Notes: generated from the letters alone by a model not told the origin. DNA of 64,000 nucleotides from Plecoglossus altivelis (GCA_036571765.1 BROE01000003.1:13200137-13264136); one strand, 5' to 3'. Positions 33,644-46,035 are shown, counted from the first letter of the stretch. Numbers and translations: made by a program.

Positions 33644-34004
33644 CTGAGGCTGGGGTGGCAGGCCAGAGGCTGCGTGAGGCTGGGGTGACAGGCCAGAGGC
33701 TGTGTGAGGCTGGGGTGGCAGGCCAGAGGCTGTGTGAGGCTGGGATGGCAGGCCAGAGGCTGTGTGAGGCTGGGATGGCAGGCCAGAGGCTGTGTGAGGC
33801 TGGGGCGACAGGCCAGAGGCTGTGTGAGGCTGGGGTGGCAGGCCAGAGGCTTTGTGAGGCTGGGGTGGCAGGCCAGATGCTGTGTGAGGCTGGGGTGGCA
33901 GGCCAGAGGCTGTGTGAGGCTGGGGTGGCAGGCCAGAGGCTGTGTGAGGCTGGGGTGGCAGGCCAGAGGCTTTGTGAGGCTGGGGTGGCCGGCCAGAAGC
34001 TGTG
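33644..34004. repeat. 30-bp minisatellite, 12 copies
   Basis: Unit GGCAGGCCAGAGGCTGTGTG followed by AGGCTGGGGT, highly homogeneous with scattered single-base variants. Being 30 bp it leaves open frames on both strands; these are artefacts. Confidence 0.95.
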
Positions 34005-34304
34005 TGTATGTAGGAGGAGGGGAAGTCTCTGGAAATAGGAGGGTGCTTCTGTAAGGGTGGAGGGGGTGTGACTTGGGGGGGGAGATACTGGGGGGGGGGG
34101 AGTATTATCTGGTTTCCCCTTCCATGGCACCTCCAGAGAGTACAGCCCTGCACGTGGTCTACCCCTGAGCGTGCGCTTGTGTGCATGTGTGTGAGCAACG
34201 CGCTCCTTCATTTAAAAACATGTAGATCACTTTCCCTTCAGCTTTTAAAGAAGAGCACATGCAGTGACACTAAACACTGTGAGACAATTCCAGAACAGAG
34301 ACGA

Positions 34305-34483
34305 AGATGGCTGGGATGGGTGGAGAGGAAGCAGTTCTCCTGCTGCTGGGATGGGTGGAGAGGAAGCAGTTCTCCTGCTGCTGGGATGGGTGGAGAGGAA
34401 GCAGTTCTCCTGCTGCTGGGATGGGTGGAGAGGAAGCAGTTCTCCTGCTGCTGGGATGGGTGGAGAGGAAGCAGTTCTCCTGC
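34305..34483. repeat. 35-bp minisatellite running into the assembly gap
   Basis: Five near-perfect copies of GATGGGTGGAGAGGAAGCAG followed by TTCTCCTGCTGCTGG, cut off in mid-unit by the run of N. Confidence 0.95.
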
Positions 34484-35200
34484 NNNNNNNNNNNNNNNNN
34501 NNNNNNNNNNNNNNNNNNNNNNNNNNNNNNNNNNNNNNNNNNNNNNNNNNNNNNNNNNNNNNNNNNNNNNNNNNNNNNNNNNNNNNNNNNNNNNNNNNNN
34601 NNNNNNNNNNNNNNNNNNNNNNNNNNNNNNNNNNNNNNNNNNNNNNNNNNNNNNNNNNNNNNNNNNNNNNNNNNNNNNNNNNNNNNNNNNNNNNNNNNNN
34701 NNNNNNNNNNNNNNNNNNNNNNNNNNNNNNNNNNNNNNNNNNNNNNNNNNNNNNNNNNNNNNNNNNNNNNNNNNNNNNNNNNNNNNNNNNNNNNNNNNNN
34801 NNNNNNNNNNNNNNNNNNNNNNNNNNNNNNNNNNNNNNNNNNNNNNNNNNNNNNNNNNNNNNNNNNNNNNNNNNNNNNNNNNNNNNNNNNNNNNNNNNNN
34901 NNNNNNNNNNNNNNNNNNNNNNNNNNNNNNNNNNNNNNNNNNNNNNNNNNNNNNNNNNNNNNNNNNNNNNNNNNNNNNNNNNNNNNNNNNNNNNNNNNNN
35001 NNNNNNNNNNNNNNNNNNNNNNNNNNNNNNNNNNNNNNNNNNNNNNNNNNNNNNNNNNNNNNNNNNNNNNNNNNNNNNNNNNNNNNNNNNNNNNNNNNNN
35101 NNNNNNNNNNNNNNNNNNNNNNNNNNNNNNNNNNNNNNNNNNNNNNNNNNNNNNNNNNNNNNNNNNNNNNNNNNNNNNNNNNNNNNNNNNNNNNNNNNNN
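34484..35200. other. Assembly gap (717 N)
   Basis: Unsequenced. It begins inside a 35-bp minisatellite and ends at a G-run, so the missing sequence is probably more tandem repeat and its true length is unknown. Confidence 1.
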
Positions 35201-35498
35201 GGGGGGGGCTTGTCAGGGTTACGATGGGGGTGGGGGGCTTGCAGGCAGGGGGGGGTGTGATGGTGGGTAGAGAAAAGGCTCAGCTTTGGCCTCTGGCACT
35301 GGGGCTTATCTACTGGCATACAGGGACACACACACCGCACACAATCTCTGGAAATAACAGATCAAAGAATTATATAAGGTGAATGTAAATCAGCCTGGAG
35401 CAGGACAAATGTTCAAGCAGAGAGGCAGACCCCTCGCCTTCCAGAGGCTTCAGTGACACGCCAGCCATGCCTGACTGAGGAGGTGGAACTGGTTGTCT

Positions 35499-35572
35499 CA
35501 GGTTGATGATGTCGTTACATGCACGCTCCGATGGTCTCATGGTCAAAACGTTTTATCTCCACCATCTTCAGG
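35499..35572. repeat. Dispersed repeat copy 1
   Basis: Shares an ordered series of words (TTGATGATGTC, CGCTCCGATGGTCTCATGGTCA, CCACCATCTTC) with 38063-38136, at roughly 70 percent identity by eye. Confidence 0.45.
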
Positions 35573-35591
35573 GTCTTCTGAGGGTACGCGT

Positions 35592-35594
<3 letters not shown>

Positions 35595-35622
<28 letters not shown>

Positions 35623-35830
35623 TTTCTTCTCTCTTGTTCCTTTTAATCTCTGTCTTCTATTACGTGTCCTTTCCCCTCAGTATCTCTCTCCGACCGACTT
35701 TCACACTGTATTGAAGAGAGAAAAAGAAAAACGAGAGTAAAAGAGATATAAAGAAAGAGAGAAGAGAGACAAAGACAGCGAGAAAGAGAGAAAGAGAGAG
35801 CGAGAGAGAGAGAGAGTAATGCTGAGCATT
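35595..35830. repeat. (CT)n and, further on, (GA)n tracts
   Basis: CT tract at about 35597-35625 and GA-rich tract at about 35715-35818, in opposite senses. Together they could fold back as a loose purine/pyrimidine hairpin. Confidence 0.85.
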
Positions 35831-36309
35831 AGGGACCAGCGCACAGCGAGAGGGAGAAGACAAATGTAAGGCCCTGAATGAGGTGACACCACATCCCTTC
35901 TCTCATCATCCCGGAGACTCAGGGGACCCGAGCGCGCGCGCGCACACGACACGCGGCGATACGCTTAACCTGGGTTACCAAGGCCACAGAGACTCTTCTC
36001 CCGCACGCTTCTCCATCTACGCCCCTCGTTCGCGCCATCTCTCTTTTCCGCTTCGGCGTTTCTCTCCAGATATCTTCCTGGGTAGCTTCTCCGATATCTC
36101 CCCCACGTGGTACCTGTCCTCCTCACCGCCCCTCATATTTCCTTGTTTTCCCTCCCTCGTTCATACATCCTTATTCCTCCCGTCTGTGTTTTCTTATTTG
36201 GCAGAGCTGCTTGCTTTCTGCTCCCCTGGGTTTCCCTGGGGAGAGATTTGTGGGACGCGCCTCGTCTGCGTCCCTGCCACAACACTTCAATACCTCGGCA
36301 AATTGACTT

Positions 36310-36971
36310 AAATTGAACCTATGTGTTCCTCGCTCAAACATTTCCTTCTCAATGTTTTTGGAAAGGGAGGAAAAGGTGTAGTGTTCTCTTAAAAGAAATC
36401 CAGAACTGTAATATCAAATGAATGGACAATGCCCTATAGGTTGACAGTTTGTCCAGATATATTGTTGAATTAATGACAATGTCTAGACTCTAGAAGGATG
36501 ATATGTTGTCCAGATATTCAGCTCTGGAAAAAGTTAGAGCACCACACCTTTTTCTTTCCTCTTCAAAAACTTTGAGAAGGAAGATTTTGAGAAAGAAATA
36601 CAAGGGTTCAATTCGAGGCTACTGCAAACTAAACACTTCTTTTCCTCACTCAAAATGTTCCTTCTCAACGTTATTGGAAAGGAAAGAAAAAGGTGCAGTG
36701 TTCTCTTAGTTTTTTTTTACAGAACTGTAATATTTAAAGAAATGAGAAGTGTCCAGAAGGCTGATATTTTGTCTAGATATAGCATCAAATGAACAGCCGT
36801 GTCTAAAAGATATATTGTCCATATGTTTTACACGTACATATAGTGTATATACATCTATATACACATATACTGTATATATAGTGAAGATATAGATATACTT
36901 CCTTTCCTGAAAACGTCGATAAGGAATATTTTGAGTGGGGCACAGAAGGGTTCAAATTGAAGTGGCCTCGT
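36310..36971. mobile_element. Foldback (MITE-like) element cluster
   Basis: A complete foldback unit spans 36519-36727 (209 bp). Its left arm starts CAGCTCTGGAAAAAGTTAG and its right arm ends in the inverted CTTAGTTTTTTTTTACAGAACTG; the arms (about 90 bp each) are imperfect inverted copies of one another around CGAGGCTACTGC. A right arm alone lies at 36310-36410 and a left-type arm at 36898-36971, and the spacers between them share words (GTCCAGATAT, ATCAAATGAA.G), so the block looks duplicated. No coding capacity; non-autonomous. The CAGCTCTGGAAAAA terminus resembles a repeat I remember as common in fish genomes. Confidence 0.7.
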
Positions 36972-37515
36972 AATTGGAACGTAAATGGTTTGACTGTCAT
37001 GTACTGTATTCCTTCCCAGTAGGGGGCAGTGAACACATTTAGTGCTCCACACTAATTTATCACATGGCATTTTACTTTTGATTGAAATAATTAGCTTAGT
37101 GTCTGTGTTTGTGTGTGTGTGTGCGTCTGCATGTCAGACTGAGTTTCCCCGCTTTGTGTGCAGGCTGCCTGTCTATTGGACAGTCTGACAGTGAGGCTGA
37201 AGGCTGTCATGACTGACCTTTCTCTGCTAGCACTTTGCATCTGCCTGTCTGCACAGAAGGCCACCTGGAAAGGAGAAGAGGGAAAAAAAGCAAGCGAGAG
37301 AACAGGAGGGAGAACGTGAGACGAGGTGGCCTGGGAAGGAGAGAGAGACGGAGGGGGGGGGGGAGAGGGAAGGGAATGGGGACGGGAACATTGGAGAGAT
37401 GAAGGGTGCGTTGGACTGAGAGAGGAAAGGGCAGGAAGAAGGGAAAGGAGAAATTCAAAAATCGAATGATTCTGCTTGAAGAACCATGAGTAGGAATTCT
37501 CCACATACCAACCCT

Positions 37516-37845
37516 ACACTGACCTGGGTGTCCTTTTACGACCCTACACTGACCTGAGTATCCTTACACGACCCTACACTGACCTGAGTGTCCTTATACG
37601 ACCCCGTACTGACCTGAGTGTTCTTACACAACCCTACACTGACCTGAGTGTCCTTACACGACCCTACACTGACCTGAGTGTCCTTACATGACCACGTACT
37701 GACCTGAGTGTCCTTACACGACCCCGTACTGACCTGAGTGTTCTTACACAACCCTGCACTGACCTGAGTGTCCTTACACGACCCTACATTGACCTGAGTG
37801 TCCTTACACAACCCTACACTGACCTGAGTGTCCTTACATGGACTA
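37516..37845. repeat. 30-bp minisatellite, about 11 copies
   Basis: Unit ACGACCCTACACTGACCTGA followed by GTGTCCTTAC, with variants CCCCGTACTG, ACACAACCCT and GTGTTCTT at several copies. The minus strand reads as Thr/Val/Ser/Cys-rich open frame, an artefact. Confidence 0.95.
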
Positions 37846-38062
37846 TTTGATTTTAGGGAGAGAGTGAGAGGCAGAGAGAGAGAGAAAGAGAGAGGCCAGG
37901 TCAATGCTTGACCAGCCGTCTGTCCTCCTCAGTGAACATTGTGTCATGTGACATTGGGGGGTCGAATATTCAGGAGTGTTTTATACCCTCTGCCCTTCAG
38001 CCTCAGTCTGTTCCACGTTGCTGGAAACAGAGGAGGAGAGTGGCTGGAGCTGGAGATGGTCA

Positions 38063-38136
38063 GGTCTGGGTTATGATGTCATCACAGACATGCTCCGATG
38101 AGCGTATGGTCAGGAGGTCTCTGTCCATCATCCTCG
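38063..38136. repeat. Dispersed repeat copy 2
   Basis: Partner of 35499-35572 in the same orientation (GTTATGATGTCATCACAGAC, TGCTCCGATGAGCGTATGGT, CCATCATCCTC). Confidence 0.45.
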
Positions 38137-38684
38137 ACGTATCACTTCTTTTGCTCTCTTTCTCTAAGCTGGCCCACTTCATCCCTCCATCTGTCTAACA
38201 GTGTGCGATGACCTGTTCTGGAGAGCCACTGACTTGAATCCTCTCAGCTGTTCCAAATAGCTGTGCTTTTTAATGGTTCCACTCATCCCTCCCCCTCCCC
38301 CCGCCCCCTCCCCCCCATTCCCATGTTTGAGTGCTTAATAAAAAGTCACTCCAAGCAGACCTCTCTTCAGTGTGGAGTGAACATGACCGACACTTATCTC
38401 TGCATATATTTATATATAATTGGGGCGGGCGAGGCAGGCGATGCTCTCCACCTCCTGTCTCTCATTAACTGTAGTTTACGCTCTCACAGTCATCATTATT
38501 ATTATTAGCCTGCGCCTGGATCTTCCATGTACACATGGGAAGTCCATCTCTGGTTTCGTTTACAGTAACAAGTCACATGGGACTGAGTCCGCCTGCTTTG
38601 AGGGACGTGGTTGGTTATCAGATGGATGTCTGTCTTAAGGCTGTTGTGTCATGTCAAATCCTGTTATACTTTGCTGTGTTTTTT

Positions 38685-38770
38685 GGGCTGTGCTGTGTTG
38701 GATTGTGCTGTGTCGGGGTGTGCCGTGTTGGAGTGTGCTGTGTTAGGGTGTGCTGTGTTGTGCTGTTGTG
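38685..38770. repeat. 15-bp degenerate repeat GTGCTGTGTTGGAGT
   Basis: Six or so diverged copies in tandem. Confidence 0.8.
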
Positions 38771-39294
38771 CCTTAGACCCACCTGCCTTCTCTCTGACAG
38801 TACACGTGTTGCTTTATCGTGCCAGAGTCAATCTGGTATATAAAATATAGGATATTATGCTACTACCATGTGTTCAGTGACCGTGGTCAGGTAGCCATGA
38901 GTAATGACCGTGAACAAGGCTGTCCTACCTGGATCAGATCAGAACACACACACTGATCCTCCCTGACAGAGACCTTGAGAGAACGCTCCAATCTTCCTGA
39001 CAAGAGTGGAGAGTTAGACAAGTGTTCCTATTCTCTCATTTTCCCCATACGTATGACGTCTGGCATCTGGAGGCTTATTCTTATAATGGTTTAGTCCTCT
39101 TGTCTCTGATGACTTGCGGATTGCTGCATGCTGGGTTCTGACTATCTGGATGTGTCTCTGGGTCTGCCTCTGTTTCTGCTTCTGTCTCTGTCTGCCTCTG
39201 TGTATGGCTGTGTCTGACTGTGTCTGGCTGTGTCTGTGTACCTGAAAGGATGTTTGTGGACCATCTCTGTATTGGTGCTTTGTGTACCCTCTCT

Positions 39295-39515
39295 TGCTTT
39301 CTTCTCTCCCCTGTTCTTTCTTCTTTACTCTCCTCATCTCCTCTCCCTCCTCTTTCCTCCTCTCCCCTCCTCTCCCTCCTCTTTCCTCCTCTTTCCTCCT
39401 CTCCCCTCCTCTTTCCTCCTCTCCCCTCCCCTCCTCTCCATTCCTCTCCCCTCCTCTTTCCTCCTCTCCCCTCCTCTCCTCACCTCTCAACTTCTCCCCT
39501 CTCCCCTCCAGGACC
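39295..39515. repeat. Pyrimidine repeat CCTCCTCTCCCCTCCTCTTT
   Basis: C/T-only tract with 10-, 15- and 20-bp periodicity over about 210 bp. Confidence 0.9.
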
Positions 39516-39599
39516 TTCTATTGATCTTGAATGTCAACATTTCACATCTTCTGTTTACTGAGGATGTCCAAGGACCAGACCTTCCCTATGTACACAGCA

Positions 39600-39650
39600 T
39601 ACACACACACAGGATACACACACACACACACACACACACAGGGTACACAC
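39600..39650. repeat. (CA)n microsatellite
   Basis: CA tract with AGGATA and AGGGTA interruptions. Confidence 0.9.
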
Positions 39651-42374
39651 ACAATAACGCATCAGCCATTTTTCTTTATTTCTCTGTTTATTTCTCTCTC
39701 ACACACGAACACGCACACTCACAAACACACATACAGAAGCACGCTCACTTTCAATCTATTTCTTAATCATCCCCAGACACTTCAGTAGTGCCTGCCCCAT
39801 CAGACTGATGCTTTGAGGGCGTTTGTGTGCTTAATAATTAACATCTACATCGACATCAAAGGAAAGCCAGCACCCAGCCCCTACCCCTCAGCCAGCCAAT
39901 CGCACGTCACCAGTAGAAACAAGATTGAAAACCAGTTGAACCAAGGCTGGCCACCATGTCTAGGTGGAGATAAGTAACGACACAAACATTGTTCATCTCT
40001 CCAGTCATGTGGTCTTCTGTGGTTCACAGGAAAGTTTCGGTCTCAAAGTGCAACATTCTGTTTTAAAAAACTGGCCGTCAAAACTATCTATCTTTGTGTT
40101 TCTCACCTCTCCCACACGTTTGCTTTCAATTTTCCACACTCCCTCCTACTCTCTAGCGCTTCACCAATCCCACCCTTGTATTTCTCTCCCTCTACTCCTC
40201 TCTCTTTCACACACACACACACACACACTCACTCACACACACCTTCTACCTCTGTCCTTCCCTATTACTGAGTGTTCCTGTCTCTTAACTTCATTCTCTG
40301 AAGCCCCGCCTACAGAAGGAAGAGATAGAAATGAAGAGAAGACAAGAAGAAGAGAGCAAGGAGACAGTCTGAAAGCGATGACAGGTTATTTTTCACCTCC
40401 CCTCTCCTGACAGCTGAATGCTATTTCCTCCTCTCCTCTGACACCCTCCAGATTTAATCTAAGCTTCTCAGGGCGGCCCTTCCACCGTCGTAACCAAATG
40501 AAAACCATTATTACACACACCTTACACACACACACACACACACACGTGTAGGAAGGTGGAGGAGGAGTTGAGGGCTGCGAGGACAAGAAGCCTGAGAATT
40601 ATTTTTTCTCACGACTCAGCATGTGTGTGCATGCATGCGTGCGTGCGCGGGTGTTTGTGTGTGTGTGTGTGTTTGTGTGTGGGGGAGGGGCTGAAGGAGA
40701 TGGGTCATTGCATTCTATTGTTTTGGTGTGTGTGTGCGCGTGCGCGTGCATAATACTAAAGGGCACAGAGGAATGAAAAAGGTTAGGGTTTAATTGTCTT
40801 GCCGTTCGTTGGAGAGGTTTAATATTGTACGTACAAGACCTTGCGTGCACGCTGGAGAACACAAACCATAACATCGAAGAAGCCACTAAAGATCCCTCCT
40901 TTACTGCTTGGAATTATTATTGCTAATCTGCTTCCTACCTCCCCTCCTCCCTCAAGGACTAAGACAGACAGAGACAGATACAGACAGAGAGACAGATAAA
41001 TAGTAGAAAAATAAAGAATTCGCAAAGAACATGCTTTCATCTGAAGCAACATACACTGAGCTATACCCATCCCCCCTAGAAAGAGAGAGAGAGAGAGAGA
41101 GAGAGGAAATCAAACCGGAAGACTAAGAGGAAAGGTGTATGAGAACTCCAGAATCACTCAGACAGTCTGATAGGATCCATTGTAGTTTGTACCCAATGTG
41201 TGGTACAGAGAAATAGTACAGGTGTATTTTGGGAAATTGATGTATACTGTGGAAGGTGGAGAGACCAGGAGGATAATGAGATTCATTCGTGTATGGCAGG
41301 TGAGAAAGAATAGAATGGAGGACAAACAACATGTGCAATCAGTCGTCAGGTCCAACTCCATCTCACCACAAATAATGAATGCATGATATTAATCACGTTT
41401 TGTCTCTTAACCTCTAAACCCACTGCAATTTTCCTTCCGATCTAAGACAAGCACTAACACCCTTTTTCAAGACACGCTACCTTTCCTTTCGATTTGATAA
41501 AAGGCTAAAGGTTAGCGATTCTACCTTGCAGAATCCCAGAACACTGAGACACGCTGACACAAGACATGGTGCTGGTACGCTCCCGTGCGTGAAGCACATT
41601 CTAGCTGGCACGTTCTAGACCTTGGCATGGGACACCGCATGGTTAGTCCTGTACCTTTAAGATCACATGCAGCCGTACTCTGAGTGTCCGTATGTAATAT
41701 TAATGCTTCCTCTCAGTGAGGATTTAAGGGCAGTTTGTCCCACCAGCTGAGTGCTCCGACTCGAGTGCCAACGAGCAGACGCTGTGACAGAGTGGAGGGT
41801 GTAAATTGCTGGATCCAACGGCTGGATTCTTGCTTCCTGTCAGATCTCGGTAGGCCCATGGACACGGAAGCTGTCCCCCTCAGTCTACAGTATCGCTGCC
41901 CTGTGGTCCGCAGTGGACGTGCAGTACAAAGTCTAGCTGCCCCTTCATCTATAGTTTTGCTGCTTCATATTCTACAGTCTAGCTGTACCACAGTCGGCAG
42001 GCTGGCTCCAACTCAGAATTCATGAGTACACAGTGTGTGAAGCCTGTGGATGGTGTAGCCTGCGTAAACTGAATGCAGCCTGTATAAAAGGAACTGACTG
42101 TGTAAAGGACGGGGTGTTCTGCAACGCTGTTTTTGCTACACAAAGATGAGCGCTGGATTGGTCGACCTTGCCTGCCCCTCCAGCCGCCTGCGCTTGCCCT
42201 TCCGTCCGCTCCACATTCCCATGCGCCGCATCTTTCATATTCATCGTCCTAACCTGCCGGACACTCACAAGGGCGCGCGCTGCAAGACCCCCACCCCCTC
42301 TTCTCACGTGCGAAAAGGACACGCTGCACGTCTGTACATTCCTGACGCGCCACGTCAGTCCGCCGGCAAAGGCT

Positions 42375-42545
42375 CCAATAGAATTAACGGAATTACATTA
42401 ACACTGCTTAACATATTTGATTAGATTATTACAGCAGCTCGCTGGACAAGGTGGCGCGGTAATTGAGTTAATCGCACAACTCTCCAAAAAGCTGTCCATG
42501 AGTAATGAGGAAGTGTTTCATTCCAGAAGGAACTACTCCACCCGT
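42375..42545. promoter_or_regulatory. Candidate conserved non-coding element upstream of cbln1
   Basis: Repeat-free stretch 3.3 kb upstream of the cbln1 start with dense AT-core motifs: AATTAACGGAATTACATTAA, TTTGATTAGATTATTAC, GCGGTAATTGAGTTAATCGC and GAGTAATGAGGAAG. This pattern of spaced TAAT cores is typical of neural enhancers. Conservation cannot be tested here. Confidence 0.35.
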
Positions 42546-42994
42546 TATTCGGTTAGTATGAAATTGTTGTGCCCCTCTGTCGACATGTCTGTCAGTAGAC
42601 AAGAGCATGCAGAAAGAAGCAGCATAATTGTATTATGAAGGAATTCTTATGTATATTTGCTATCATTCCGATACCAAAATCGACCTAAAATCCACGTATG
42701 TGGTCTGAATAGAAATACTCTGGCCCCAATCTGTTCACCCAATTGGTTAACATTACATAAAAGATCAAATTCTCGTGCATAGCATCCACTCGACTACAAC
42801 ATACAGTCGGTATAGAGGCATCCACCTGCATGATCCGTAAACTGCCACACAACAGGTTTCCAATGTGATTTACTCGCTCAACTGGTGGGTGCGCTCTCCT
42901 GCGCCTCCTTCCAAACTGGCAGGTCTCACGGTGATCATGGCTGGATGGTCTCGTCACTGCAACACCCTCCAGTATGCAGCGGACTTGTGTACTC

Positions 42995-43076
42995 TCTCTG
43001 TCTCTCTCTCTGTCTCTCTCTCTGTCTCTCTCTCTCTGTCTCTCTCTCTCCCTCTCTCGCTCTCTCTCTCTCTCTC

Positions 43077-43124
<48 letters not shown>

Positions 43125-43130
43125 ACACAC
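42995..43130. repeat. (CT)n microsatellite
   Basis: CT tract with GTCT and CGCT interruptions, ending in ACACACACGC. Confidence 0.95.
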
Positions 43131-44754
43131 ACGCACACACATACCGAACAGATTTGTTTATTTATATGATCCGTGTTCAGTGATGGGAGGAAAGGGAGCA
43201 CCTCTGGCGGCGGTGTGACGCAACAAGACCGGTAACATGTGGCGTGCGACAGGAGGGCCCTCGAGGGGCTGCTGTCACTAGACAACATCCGTCCCGATGC
43301 TCCGCTAACCTGGGCCTCTCTGTTTCACCTGCTGCTCCGCATCTCTGTCTCTCTCTTTCTCTGTTTCTCTCCGTCTCTTTCGCTGTCTTTCTCGAACACA
43401 CACACAGTCATTTACTCTCTGTCCCTTTCTCTTTCTATGTGCTTTCATCGTACACAGAATTTCTCTGTGTATTCCCTGTGTGCAGAAAACGTCCGTTTTC
43501 TGGAAGCTTTGCGTGGGGGGTGTTGTTTTGCAGTAAATAGCTCGGCAGGATCATATTTATCCAGTCAGTGAAATGTTGTCTTGGCTGCTGAGACTCTTGG
43601 TGTGCCTGAGATCTTTTACACTTCCCGGACGTTTTCCCACCTCCTCCCTTGCAGCCTAAATTAGACTACCTGTTTTGTGTCCAGTGCTTACGGGCAACAC
43701 CTGTATGTGGTAAAAACATAAATAAATAACTTCTGATGACTACGTAATGGACTGTTGGCAAAATGTTACCCTTCTTCCCTTTTAGGCCAAAGCAGGGTCT
43801 GCCAATAAGCAAATCATTTCGCATCTTGTGTTTCAACTGACAATCTATTCGGTTTATTTTCTTGCTTGCGAAAGCGCCTTTTTCTGCACATATCAGACGA
43901 TCAAAGTCGAGCATACGTTTTCCCACTGTGCTTCATGGCGGGAGCTGTCCATATTCGTGTGGTGCTGAAGAGCATCCACGCGGTATGTTGGACAGCGCAG
44001 TTTGGTACTGTGTCTGTCACCTGCCTTCCCGAATGATCACATCAGCACACAATTCACAGTTATCAAGATAACATCTATGAGTGTGCTTGATACACACTGT
44101 TAATTCATGTCTCAATATCATCACTCGTGTTATTGTCTTTTCCCACACAATAGAAAGATTATCTAATGCGGTTCTGTTTTTGTTCCGCAGCCTAAAAAGA
44201 AACTCACTGATCTCATTTTATTAAATGTCATGTTGACAGTGCGCTGGCGCAGAGTGATCTTAGTCCTGGGTGGGTAGGACAGGCCCTCCCCGGGCGATGG
44301 TAGTCTGTAAATAGGCCTACAAACAGAACAGGATGGAGCGGAGAGATGACAGTCTGATCCCGTCCTCATGTTTAAACTGCAGGCAAAAAAAACTTGCCTG
44401 AGACAAGGAGACAGCGACCGCATGCGTGCAGGTCCTCCTGGCCTGTCAGGCATAGTCAGCTGCAATTAACTCTAGCCTCCGCTTGGCAGACTGATGGTAT
44501 TAACCCCAGGAGAGAGAGAGAAACCGAGAGAATCAGGAGTAAAGCTAGAGAAAGGAGAGAGAAGGATAGAAACTCCGAGGGACAGCAGAAAAAGAGGGAA
44601 GTGATCTATTAAAAAAGAAAAGGGTGTGTTTAGTGTGGGATTGTAGTGCCCTGAAGTTGAACTGTAACTGTTGAACCTTTCCAAGAACCCCCCCCCCCTA
44701 AAGAAGATACTGAAATAATGATGTTGTGTGCTAAATGAACTTTGGGCGTTAGGT

Positions 44755-44795
44755 ATATATACTCTCTATCTATCTATCTCTATATATATCTAACA
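44755..44795. repeat. (TATC)n/(TA)n short repeat
   Basis: TATATATACTCTCTATCTATCT with further TATC and TATA units. Confidence 0.85.
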
Positions 44796-45299
44796 GTGCC
44801 TTGCTGCTCTGTACAGTATTGCACCACGTGAATTTCATGCTATTCTGTGGTTGGGTTTATTTAATGTTTCAGACTGTCGTCACGTCATCCCCCAAGATCT
44901 CTCCGTGTTACCAGAAAACACTTTTCCTCTTGAAAAAAAATATTTTCGAAGTGTTCCGTGTGGGACAAAAACGGATTTGCAATGATTCTCGAGGATGTGT
45001 GTCGACGTCCATCTTTAAACGTTTTTTTCGTTTTTCCTTTTTTTCCCCAATTTTCTGAAAGCCAGTTTGTAAAAAAATGCAGGTGCGAGGTAGATGCTAC
45101 GGTATGATATGTATAGATCCTCTCCGACCGGAACATTGGGGTGTCAACCTTTCCGGTGGCTGCCGGAGCAAGAGTCCACCTGTAAGATACTTCTTGCGCG
45201 AGAAAATAAGTCCAACTGTGTCGCGATGAGGGAGGCGGGTCTGTGCGGATTGGAAATCTAGAGATTCGTTCGTCTGAGACAGAGGTCCCGGAGGGAGGG

Positions 45300-45783
45300 G
45301 TCTGCTGAAAACGAGCGGGGCGGGAGCTTCGCTCGTCCGAGCCTTTGTGTTTCAGCTCTAATATCTCACATATCAATAATTCAGCGCGCGAGCAGACGGA
45401 CCCCGCGCTATGTATTCAACTGCGCCTCGACTAGACAAGGGCCTCGTACCGCTCGCGACTGGTTATTCGATTACGGAGTGAGCAAAGAAGGCGGGGAGCT
45501 CGAGCTCGGGAAGGGGTTGAAAGAAGTTACAGTAACGTGGGAAACAACTGGGAAAGGGAACTCCTAGTCATTTTCAATAAGAAAAGGGAAAATTCAACCG
45601 TGTTCTCTTCGCTCCTGAGAGACCAAGGTAATACTCAAATGAGAGCTTTGAATTAGTAAAAGGGGAGTTGGCTGTTTAAAAATACTAAGAATAAGAAAAG
45701 CTTCTTACTCTCCACGGACTTCTAAAAACTCAACCCGTTTCTTCCCGGGACACAGCTACGAAGTACATATTGAAGTCGCAGTC
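45300..45783 (+). promoter_or_regulatory. cbln1: cbln1 promoter / 5' UTR region
   Basis: A CpG-richer patch (about 45195-45500, with GCGCGCGAGCAGACGG and AAGGCGGGGAGCTCGAGCTC) precedes the gene. The purine-rich 45540-45780 stretch is probably 5' UTR. No convincing TATA box and no precise start site. Confidence 0.4.
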
Positions 45784-46035
45784 ATGTTGACGTTCGTGCT
45801 GGGCGCAGTGTGGCTAGTGACCCTAGTGAATGCTCAGAATGAGACGGAACCCATTGTGCTAGAGGGGAAATGTCTTGTCGTTTGCGATTCCAACCCAACT
45901 TCGGATCCCACCACGACAACGCTTGGGATATCGGTGCGCTCTGGGAGCGCCAAAGTGGCTTTTTCAGCCGTGAGAAACACCAATCACGAGCCCTCTGAGA
46001 TGAGCAATCGGACTATGGTCATCTATTTCGACCAG
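45784..46035 (+). CDS. cbln1: cbln1 exon 1 (coding part)
   Basis: ATG in GCAGTCATGTTG, the only ATG that yields a signal peptide in frame. Encodes residues 1-84 (signal peptide, Cys pair, start of the C1q domain to IYFDQ). Donor GACCAG|GTGAGT. Confidence 0.95.

Larger units (their letters stand above)
31250..45450. other. Intergenic region between the C16orf78-like gene and cbln1
   Basis: About 14 kb with no exon I can support on either strand. It should hold the promoter and 5' UTR of the minus-strand gene near its left end. Long open frames here all lie in minisatellites, microsatellites or across the N gap. More complex sequence that could be regulatory lies at 41380-42560 and 43560-44350. 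Confidence 0.6.

Noticed and set aside
34068..35382. Long frames of 300-400 codons across the N run
   Set aside because: Most of the length is unknown bases; the known ends are a 35-bp minisatellite and G-rich sequence.
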